NCBI GenBank assembly: GCA_037176725.1
Contig: JAZBRS010000049.1
Location: 14,526,001-14,590,000, forward strand
Origin: Posidonia oceanica
Lineage: Eukaryota > Streptophyta > Magnoliopsida > Alismatales > Posidoniaceae
Direction: 5' to 3'
Length of the DNA: 64,000 nucleotides
Positions 1-8,813 of this stretch are shown here, piece by piece. The position numbers were made by a program, and so were the translations under genes. A model generated the notes under the pieces. That model had not been told where the DNA came from and ran no database searches. It saw only the letters and a list, made by a program, of their open reading frames with translations. The stretch's first letter is position 1; each line of letters opens with the position of its first letter.

Positions 1-2006
1 CGTTGGACGCTGGTTCACCTAGCGTCCAACACCTCTGTTAGCTGTAGCTTGCTGCCATGCCTACACCTTACCTATTTTTTATGCTCATTCATGATCCATG
101 TTTGCTTAGAGATGCCTGGCCCCTATGGCAACCATGCTTAGGTTTGCTAGGATCTTTTTAAGTTGCTTGATTCTTTTTGTAAAGTTTTAATCCTATACTC
201 CTATGCATGCTTTCCTCTTTCTTGCTTTCCAGGAGTTAAATGCTTGCTGTGGATGTTTATTTTTGCCCTGGTATGCTTTAGTATGTCTGCATGCATATAG
301 GTGGGGTTAGAGCTGAGCTCCCCTTTTAGTACAGGTAAGTTGGCATCCTACAGGCGTTGGACGCCAGAGACTTCAGCGTCTAACTTTGGACGCTGCTGTC
401 TCCAGCGTCCAATGTCCCTGCTCCTCTGCATGCTTTTGGATGCTTGCATGTTGCTCTGATCTTGCTTGTTTACATGACTTCTGTGTTTCCATGCATGTTT
501 AGCTTCCTTTGCAACTGTTCTTCAGCCTTCATTAGATTATTTGCTATTTTATGCAAGTTTTTTGTGTGTTGTACCTCCTAGGGCGTTGTACGCTGCTGGT
601 GCAGGTGTCCAACATTGGACGCTGGCCTAGCTCGCGTCCAACATCCTAGTTGTGCCTCTGTCCTGGCACATGCTGCAATTGGTAAGTTTCTGGCTTTCTT
701 GTGTGATCCCATGCTTGTATACTCGGTTTGTGTTTATCCCCAGTAGCCCAAATGCATGTTCCTATTTTTGTTTGTTATTTGCATGCTTTTTCTTTTCGTT
801 TCTCTCTAGCCTGTGTTAGACGCCTGTCCCTCTGGCGTCTAACGTTGGACGCCATGCTTAGGGGCATCCAACAACCTGCTTGCCTCGATCCCTGATCCTA
901 GCTTGCCCCCTGCTCTGATTCCTCCTCTAATCCTCTGTTAGGTTAGTCCTGCATGTCATGCACCCATTTAGTTGCATTCATGCATCTGTATTGCATCCAT
1001 ATAGCTAGAATGCATTGTTTTCTAAAAGTTGCATGCTATCTGCCTCCAGTAGGTGTTGGACGGCAGCAATGGCAGCGTCCAACGTTGGACGCCGCTGTTG
1101 CCAACGTCCAATGCTTGCAGTTGGCTTGACTTAGTTTTAAAGTACTGATTTTGCTTCCTTCGCTGTTCTCCGTGTTTTATGGCTTCTCATGCTTACTGCA
1201 ACCCCTATGCATGTTGCCCAACCCTTTGTTTTGGTTTTGCACCCCGCTTTCACCTCGTTTTCTGTGCCTCGCATCATTTTCCACGCTTTGCACTATTTTC
1301 CGTGCCTTGCATCGCTTTCTGTGCTTTGCTTCGCTTTCCGCATTTCGCACTGTTTTCCGCACCTGCTTTGCTTTATCGCTTGCATGTCGTTTGCATTGCC
1401 TGGCTTTCCCCGCAGTTTTGTTTTATCGCCTGCATCTGCATTAGGGCTATGATGCTTACTGCCTATGAGTTCTCACGAACCAGGGTCCGCCCAGTTCGGA
1501 ACACTAGCAGTGTTGCTGAGCACATAGATAGCATGTTTATTTCCCATGTATAGCAGGTAGGCATTCATGGCATTTAGGCATTAGGCTAGCACTTCCCTGC
1601 ATTAGCGTGCGAGATTGCCTAAGAAAGACCGATTCTCAGACGTATTGGGGGTGCCTAACACCTTCCCCGTGCGTAACAAGAGTCCTTGCCCTTTCTCTTG
1701 GCTCGCATCGACCTTTCCTTTATCCTAGGCATGAGTCATAGCATGGCGTAGCATAGCTTAGCTTAGCATTGCATCCCTTTGTCCCTCATTGCTTCCGGTT
1801 TTGCATGTCTTTTCATGCTTTACCCCCAGTTTTCCTTGTCTCCCAATTCAGTAGACCTGGTGGCGACTCTAATTTGTCTTATCATTTCTTTTCTTTTCTT
1901 TTGCCAGCATTTCCGAGTCGAGTTTCTTCCCTCGGATCCCGCCGCATATAGTGAGCCTATTTTGATCGGTGCACGCGAGCTTTGGTATCGTGCATGGACG
2001 ATCAGA
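1..2006 (+). mobile_element. LTR1: truncated Tat-like LTR, plus orientation
   Basis: The left edge is cut by the window. Roughly from 1160 onward it aligns by eye with the reverse complement of the element B LTRs, including a CGTGCC-rich degenerate array (about 1237-1420), the conserved GGTGCCTAACACCTTCC motif (within 1647-1668) and TGGCGACTC at 1861-1869. The end is placed at 2006 because the last bases (ggacgatcaga) match the end of LTR2 (ggacggtcaca). Gag sequence follows at once, with no primer-binding site or leader. The first 1.1 kb holds paired hairpin repeats. I see no gene here; the hydrophobic frames around 1151-1553 are artefacts of the low-complexity array. Confidence 0.75.
2..1112. 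repeat. Paired 29-nt hairpin repeats (GTTGGACGC-N11-GCGTCCAAC)
   Basis: A 29-nt imperfect palindrome with 9-nt arms occurs at 2-30 and then as abutting pairs at 356-384/385-413, 585-613/614-642, 815-843/844-872 and 1055-1083/1084-1112. Pair starts are 229, 230 and 240 bp apart. At 815-843 both arms carry the same change (GTTAGACGC and GCGTCTAAC), so pairing is kept. The DNA between pairs is ordinary T-rich LTR sequence. Confidence 0.85.
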
Positions 2007-3164
2007 ATTCAGGTTTACTACAACTGCGAAGACCTTGCTCAGCTTCAGGCTGACGACAGACTCCTGATCTGCTTGTTTCAAAAGAGTCTAACCGGCCCCG
2101 TGCTCAAGTGGTTCACTTCCCTTAGCATGGCCACTGTTTAGACTTGGATTGATCTTTCCCAGGCTTTCCTGGAGTAGTATTCTTTCAACCTCGACTTGAC
2201 CCCCAAGTGAGCGGATCTTGTCGCCATTCGGTAGAGGCCCCATGAGCCTTCCGGGGAGTATGTCGGTCGTTGGCGTTCTGTAGCCGCCCAGGTTAAAGAT
2301 AGACCCTCCGTCGAGGAATCTATGGACATGATCGTCAAGGGGGCGCAGCTAGTGACTGGGGCTCTGCTTGCCATCCAACCAGTCACTAGTTTTGCATTGC
2401 TAATTAGAGCTGGTGCCTGCGTGGAAAGCTCACTGCGAAGTGTAAATTTCCCTGCACTTGCTGCATTGGCTAGGCAGATCAACAACAACTCTAGCAACAA
2501 TCACTGCGGCAGCAACAAAAACAACGACTCCGCTCCTAGCTACTCCGAACAGCACACTGTCTTGTACGTCGATTCTCCCTCAAAGCCTGCCTATGCAACG
2601 AGTCAGCCAGACTCTTCTCAACTACATTACGCACATAGTTTTGCACACATTGCCACCGTTGAGCCAGTGCATCACGTCGCACAGGCTCGGCAAGGACTCC
2701 AACCAGGGCAAAGACGACCTTATCGAGCTGAGTGCGATTACACCCCTCTGCTCGAACCACTGAGTGTCATCTTTCCCCAGGTTGAGTCACTTCTGAGACT
2801 CCCGGCTATCCATCCGTCACCAAACCCCCCTCTCCGGTGGCATAACATGGATCAGTTTTGCAGCTTCCATCGGGCCACCGAGCACTCGACGGATGATTGC
2901 CTCGCCTTACGGGACGCCATTCAGCGCCTGATCGATCAAAAGATCATCAGCATTGATGCGCAGGAGGTAACACCTGCACATACATCTGCACCAGCACTTG
3001 CACAGTTTAGTGTAATCGACCCTTCCTTTTCCGAGCCTGCAGGCTTTGCAGAAGTAAGAACCTCGGGGGTCTTCTCCCTCGCACCAGTCCTCTCTAAGTC
3101 CAGCTCCGCCCCGGTGGATCCTTTTGATCCCATCGGTGCAATATCCTTCGCCCACTTTTCCTAG
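2007..3164 (+). pseudogene. gag: Decayed gag of element A1 (Tat-type Ty3/gypsy)
   Basis: Gag forms the particle that packages retrotransposon RNA. This copy starts in mid-gag, at the segment matching DLAQLQADERLL of element B, directly after LTR1. The N-terminal half, leader and primer site are missing. It stays in one frame but has in-frame stops at 2139-2141 (TAG), 2175-2177 (TAG), 2208-2210 (TGA) and 2232-2234 (TAG). The longest open part is 2322-3164 (280 codons). It contains the gag core end (EYVGRW), the conserved VESSLRS block, an Asn-rich linker and a Cys/His cluster (CSFHRATEHSTDDC, about 2858-2899) like the zinc-binding motif in element B gag. Protease and pol do not follow. It cannot make a full Gag. 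Confidence 0.85.
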
Positions 3165-3580
3165 CTCGTCCGAGGGACGCTCGGGGATGCAACAACAACG
3201 TCAACAGCAAGCGCGATCACAGCACCATCCAGGTCAGCATCTCCTCCGACCCTACTTGCTCCAGTGCTCCTTGCACTGCCATCCGCAGCTTCAGTGCTCC
3301 CCGCACTGCCCTCAGCAGCTCCAGCAGCCCTAGTGCTCGCCGCACTGCCAACAGTGGACCTCGCCGATAGCATTAGCAGCATAGGAGCGGACCCAGCACC
3401 TCCCTCCCGAGGTTGCTGACAGGTAAATCCCTCTTACCCCTCTTTTGATTTCTGCATTGTCTTTTCTTTTGGTTTTGATTTGTTTTTGAGTTTTCTCGCC
3501 TTGTCAGAAAAAAAAAAAACATAAAGTCAACAAAACCTAAAAACATGTATTTCTTTCTTCTTCATGCATTCATCACATCG
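3165..3580 (+). other. Pro/Ala-rich gag tail remnant and junction to 3' region
   Basis: The stretch to about 3410 is Gln/Pro/Ser-rich and looks like a decayed, frameshifted continuation of the gag linker. It then changes to T-rich sequence with an A12 run near 3509. No protease or RT is recognisable, so roughly 5 kb of pro-pol sequence is missing between here and the 3' region that follows. The exact deletion point cannot be placed without an alignment. Confidence 0.45.
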
Positions 3581-5924
3581 GGCTAGCAGCCCTAACTGCC
3601 CGGTTGACGCCCGTCAAAATGTCTATCCGAGCTGATAGCCTCAACTATCTGGCGATGAGTCCATCAACTCATCACTCGGCTGATAGCCCCAACTATCTGG
3701 CAATGAGTCCGTCAACTCATCATCGGACTGGCAGCCCTAACTGCTCGGCAATAGGTCCGTCAACTTATCATCTTGCATATATCTGCCACTTCCTACATGT
3801 GCATATCCCTTCCTGCATGTACATATCATTTCCTGCATCCTGGAAAATCCCAAAACCAAAAAAATCAAAATATGCAAAACAACAAAGACATGTTTTTCCC
3901 TTCTGCTGGTTTCCTCCTTTGTGCTTTTCTAAAAGAAAAACCATAAAAATCACAAAACCCACAAAGCCCAAAAACATGTGTAAAATCTACAAAACACATA
4001 AACATTTGCATAATCCAAAAATCGGCTTTGGGACAACAAGCAGTGCCGAGATGATGTCAAGCATCGACCACCTCAGGCAGAACTCACCCAAGTAGCGCCA
4101 TCTCTTTGCATGTGGCCACAGAGTGAGACTGAGAGCAGAACAGAGCATCTCGCTGAGCTAAAAAACTCACAGAAGCGAGATCCACCCTATCAAGAGAGTC
4201 CACCAGACATGGAGAGGACTAAAGCAGAGCATAGCATAGCCAAAGGCTACCTGTACGCATTACAGAGGCTGAAGGTGTACGTCGATCAGCCGAACTCTTA
4301 ACGCCTCACCTGGGACTGCTACCCCAAGAGGGCGAAGACATGCATATCCAAAAGAATAGAGATCATGTGAAAAAAAAATATGATAACAAGATATGCATGC
4401 TGGGCAAAAAAGAAAAATGGAGACAGAAGTTGAAGAAAGAAGGCGTCCATGAGAGGAGTGACTCGGACAAGCATCGAAGCCCCCTCAACTTTCAACTCCA
4501 AGCACCACACTATCAACTGCACGGGAAACATTATCTGGAGGACCTGGCCCCACCCTCCGAGCGTAGCAGCACACTCCAATACCCTATGCAGACAACAACC
4601 CTACATCCTTGGCAGGCTAGATGCAACTCCAGTCACTCATGAGGGGAACAGAAAAATCAATCCGTGAGCGTCAAAAGCGGTAGTCGGTCCCTGAGGAATT
4701 GAGATGGAGGCTATGAAGCTACATCCAACACTTCTGCTACCCACATGTAGCCAAAGGCTATACTCTGCAAAGCTGAGGCCTCATCCCGAACTAAGCGTGA
4801 GAATGAGAGCCACTGACCGCAACTTGACATGGCGTTGCTCGAGGATCGAGATCTCCTGAATCAGGAAGTGCAGAAGCATCCTCTCAGCGTCAACTGCTTT
4901 GAATCCAAAGCCACAAAACATGCATGCATAATAAACTACCTTCCCTTCTCCCTATTTCTGAAAACCAGAGTCAAGGATGAGCACTTTTTGCCTGACCTTG
5001 CTCAGAGGCTCCGCATTTTTCAAATTTTGGCTGCCCATCGCGTTGGGTAGGTCCTTGATGACCGGCATGTCCCTTGTTTGCCATCCTGTGGCGTTGCATC
5101 ACATGCCCGTGCTGAGACCATTGCACACCCGCCGCGTTGGATTCCCCGTCTTCTCCTCTGCATCATCCTGCATTCATTCCATGCATCGGGCTAGCAGCCT
5201 TAACTGCTCGGTGATGGGTCCGTTAACCTATCATTCTACATTGCTCTGCATTGGGTTGGCAGCCTTAACTACTCGGTTGACGCCCGTTAAAATGTCATCC
5301 CACATTCCCACGTTGCATTCGGGCTGATAGCCCCAACTATCCGGCGATAGGTCTGTTAACTTATCATCCATCCATCATTCGCATTTCGATGCCAGGGGCG
5401 CTTCGGCTGTCCCCTAGTATCATTCCCCATACCAGGGGCATCATTTTTTGCTGCCCTATGGTATCACTCCCCCATCTCACCAGGCTGGCAGCCCTAACTG
5501 CTCGGCGATAGGTCCGTTAACTTATTACCCTGCATTTCCCTCTGCATTATCCCATTGCATTCCCCACCGGCATTGCACATTGCACGGTGAGCCCCTACAT
5601 CCATCTCATTGCACTCGGGCTGGTAGCCCTGACTACTCGGTCGACAAACTTGTTAGTTTTGTCTCCACTTTGCATTTCAATACCAAAGGTGCTTCGGCTG
5701 TTCCCTGGTATCTTTCACTGATACCAGGGGCATCTTTATTTGGCTGTCCTCTGCTATCACATTTCCATCTGCATTGGGCTGACATCCCCAACTGTTAAGG
5801 GAGCGTCTACAGACCTCTGCCACACCTTCAGGTATGGTATTCCCTTTTGCATCTGTGGTTACAAGTCATCCCACTTGTCATCATCTCTCTTGCCTGACAG
5901 ACTCGCTGGCCTGTCACCATCCAT

Positions 5925-6165
5925 CGGGCTGATAGCCCCAACTATCCGGTGATGAGTAAGTTAACTCCTCGCGGGCTGATAGCCCCAACTATCCGGTGAT
6001 GAGTCTATTAACTCCTCGTGGGCTGATAGCCCTAACTATCTGGTGACGAGTCAATTAACTCCTCGCGAGCTGATAGCCCCAACTATCCGGTGATGAGTCC
6101 GTCAACTCCTCATAAGGCTGATAACCCCTAACTATCCAGTGATAGGTCCGTTAACTTATCACCTT
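5925..6165 (+). repeat. Tandem hairpin array, about 47-bp unit
   Basis: Four to five copies of a unit beginning GGCTGATAGCCCCAACTATC followed by GATGAGT-N6-ACTCCTC or similar. Each unit holds two short inverted repeats, GATAG/CTATC and GATGAGT/ACTCATC. Isolated units of the same kind lie at 3640-3775 and 5185-5370. Confidence 0.85.
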
Positions 6166-6284
6166 TCGTCATAGTGTAATAGCATTCTGTTACATAGCAT
6201 TAGCATCTCATTACATGACATCATGTAGCTTCCTTGTATTCCCCATAGAGTCGGTCCTAGTGTTGCATTTCATCATCACACGGA

Positions 6285-6695
6285 CATCGTGCACTTAGGA
6301 TCTGAACCCTTGGTTCGCGTATTGCCTAAGGTAGCATCCTCAGCACCCACAACTCTGCACAGCTTGCCTACTTTGGATGATACTCGCGGTGGTGCGCGGC
6401 CAGGATCGTTTCCTCAATTTCGCGTGCCCAACGTCACATTGTACATACACTGCATTTCACTGCATAACATTCCATCGCATTGCATTCTTATTGCGCTGCT
6501 ACTCCTCTGTAGTCATTACACCAACTTCCGCCTTCCGTTTTCTCAGACATTGCGTGCTTAGGAAATCGAACCCCTGGTTCGCGCATTGCTTAAAGTGACG
6601 TCCTCAGCATCTGCAGCTTTGCGCAGCTTGCCTACTTTGAACGACACCTACGGTAGTGCATGGCCCAGGATTGCCTCCTTGGCATTACATGTCTG
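6285..6695 (+). repeat. Two-copy direct repeat, about 263-bp period
   Basis: The segment starting 'gtgcacttaggatctgaac' near 6288 recurs as 'gtgcttaggaaatcgaac' near 6553. Both continue through 'gcgca-cttgcctactttg' and 'gtgcgcggccaggat'-like sequence. The copies have diverged by many substitutions, so the duplication is old. Confidence 0.7.
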
Positions 6696-7143
6696 CCACC
6701 GCATGCACATCCACAGCATCTTACTTTCAACTCTTGCATCACTTTCACCTCGAGAAAAGCTCGGTGAATGGCACCCACGCTGAAGCTACTTTGGCCCAGT
6801 GCACTTAAATCGTCTGGCTTTCCCGAAGTACTGCTCGGCGACTTCTGCATTGCATTTTTCTGCCACTACCGCGTGCATGCATCGCCCGCTTTTCCCCCAG
6901 TGGAGTACAGCGCAACGAGCATTAGCATAAGCATCACATCTGCATTCGCACCACACACTAGCCTTGCATTGGCGTCGCATCCTAGTGTCGACATTAGCAT
7001 CTGCATTGTAGCAACGAGTCATGATTTTCAGTGCATCCGCTGAGTAAGTGACCCACGCCCACAGCAACATTGGCATCCTACCGGCATCAGGAGGGGTGTC
7101 TTGTCTACCCTAAGCAGCGGCCTTGGTTCCCATGACCTCACTC

Positions 7144-7156
7144 AGGGAGGGGCATC
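7144..7156 (+). promoter_or_regulatory. Polypurine tract of element A1
   Basis: AGGGAGGGGCATC lies immediately before the TGTAGACATT start of LTR2. In LTR retrotransposons this purine run primes plus-strand DNA synthesis. The same motif precedes LTR3 (51699-51711) and, reversed, borders the 3' LTRs of B (29857-29869) and F (56360-56372). Confidence 0.85.
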
Positions 7157-7390
7157 TGTAGACATTCCAATTTGATTGCCATTTGGCGGATTTTACTTGG
7201 GGATCGAGCTTAGAAACCTAAAACCCCACTTTTCACCAAAACCCTATCCAAACCCTAAAACTCAACCAAAACCCCAACATTTCTCACCCAACACAAACCT
7301 AGGTCCATTAGAAACCCCCTAGGCCCATTTAGAAGTCCTATTGAGACAGGAGGACCTAATCACCAGTCACACAGGCGACTGGACTTTGTT

Positions 7391-7471
7391 GTCGCCACTC
7401 GTAGGGGAGACTTAGCCTGTCGCCACTCACAGCGGCGACGGGACTGAGTTGTCGCCAGTGAGTGCGGCGAT
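7391..7471. repeat. 21-nt GTCGCC-N9-GGCGAC modules, cluster 1 of LTR2
   Basis: Units at 7391-7411, 7419-7439 (perfect 6-bp arms) and 7451-7471, with starts 28 and 32 bp apart. A shorter relative (AGTCAC-N4-GCGACT) lies at 7365-7380. Confidence 0.85.
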
Positions 7472-8708
7472 TCACCTGTTCAACTTTCTCCCACGCAGAC
7501 CGCCACCTCCTATGACCTGCGGCCATGCCTTTTGCCCATATCGCATGTGCCACCCCCACCAGAGCCCTCGCCCATGCCTCTGACACCTACACCATGCCCT
7601 ACCACCTACGACCTTGACCAAACAAAACCTCGTTCCTTCCTCACAATCCAACAAGAGGGAGAGAGAGAGAACGGTGGAGGAGACACACATGCGGAGAGGA
7701 ACCCATTTTCGCCGACGTCCACCCACATTTCAGCAGCCAATTCCCCAGCTTCCAGAGCAACCTAAAGCCAAAAACACCCCTCTGAGCGACCCCCGAGCTT
7801 CCCCGGATGCCGACACAATCTTCCCCAGGCCTCGCAAGCCTCGGAGCATCCTTCGCGCCGTCATCTTCCTCAACTCCGGCGAGCCACCTGAACTCCGACG
7901 AGCCACCCAGAAACTCCATCCAACGCCGCATTCTTCTTCCTCGCGCACTAGGAACCATCACCGGGCGTCCCTAAGCGCGTTCCAACACCGCCGAGCAACC
8001 GCCGCTCCCTTTAACACCGCTGCTACCTCTGCGTCTTCCAACTCCGATGAACCACGTTGCGGAGCGCGACCGCGCACCCTCGTAGGTGAGCGAACCTTCC
8101 TCTACCCTCGTGGCACTCTACTTTTGCTTCCTAGATACTTAATTGCATGCTATCTAGCTTAGTTCGCCGTATTTAGTTTTCCTCTCCGGCGAAAGGTGTC
8201 GCCGGCCGTGTGAGGCTGATAGGCCGTTGAGCTCTGCCGGAGAGCGTCCTAGCCACCCGCATTGCATCCTCAGACCTTCCTCTTCTTCCCTCGACCCTTC
8301 TCGAGCCTCATAGCAATGTCCAGTGGACGTCTGTTTCCGGTGAGAAAGGGAAGGAGGTGGAGGAGGCTGTCAGAGCTCGTTTCTTCCAATTTTATTGCAT
8401 GATCATGTTCTCTGATATGCCATGTTGCTTTGTGAATGTTTACTTTCAATTTTCGACATCATTTGCATAGCCAAAATGGGCGCCAAAGGTTGTTGTCTGG
8501 GACTGTTGGGTTGCTTCCAGCAGTCCTTTGGCCGACTTCGGGCCTCCACATCTCACGGTCCGGGCGTCTATTCTAAGTAATTTCTGTTTCATTTTGATCT
8601 GGAATGTGCCCTCTATATTTCTACTTGTTTGGTTTCTTGTTTCAAATCGATTTGCTAGCCTTCCTAAGGCCATGAAGTTGCCTGTCTCGGTAGCCTGTAC
8701 AGGGTCCA

Positions 8709-8813
8709 GCCGCCGCTCTCACCGGCGACATGTGTCGTCGCTGCTCCAACTAGTGACGTGCCACGTCGCCCTGAGCACAGGCGACTGCCCTTGGCACCAC
8801 AGGCACCGGCGAC
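8709..8813. repeat. 21-nt GTCGCC-N9-GGCGAC modules, cluster 2 of LTR2
   Basis: Units at 8709-8729, 8737-8757, 8765-8785 (perfect arms) and 8793-8813. Successive starts are exactly 28 bp apart, that is 21-nt modules separated by 7 nt. Confidence 0.85.

Larger units (their letters stand above)
3581..7143 (+). mobile_element. 3' non-coding region of element A1
   Basis: Non-coding region upstream of a polypurine tract. It contains small hairpin repeats (3590-3775, 5185-5370, 5480-5525, 5925-6165), 'ccaggggc' blocks near 5390-5460 and 5695-5745 that recur in A2 and B, a two-copy direct repeat (6285-6690), GCAT-rich sequence (6880-7080) and a block conserved in all three Tat-like elements (7008-7143). 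Small frames such as 4110-4301 have no recognisable domain and I do not call them genes. Confidence 0.7.

Noticed and set aside
1151..1553. Hydrophobic Cys/Phe/Leu-rich frames in LTR1
   Set aside because: They come from a degenerate 'ttttccgtgccttgcat' array. The matching minus-strand array in the B LTRs (24834-25111) gives the same kind of frame.
4110..4301. Small frame in the A1 3' region (TESRTEHLAELKNSQKR)
   Set aside because: No counterpart seen in A2 or B and no domain; too short to support.
7614..8162. 182-codon frame in LTR2
   Set aside because: Pro/Ser/Arg-rich with no domain, overlapped by antisense frames of similar length; looks like GC-rich LTR sequence.
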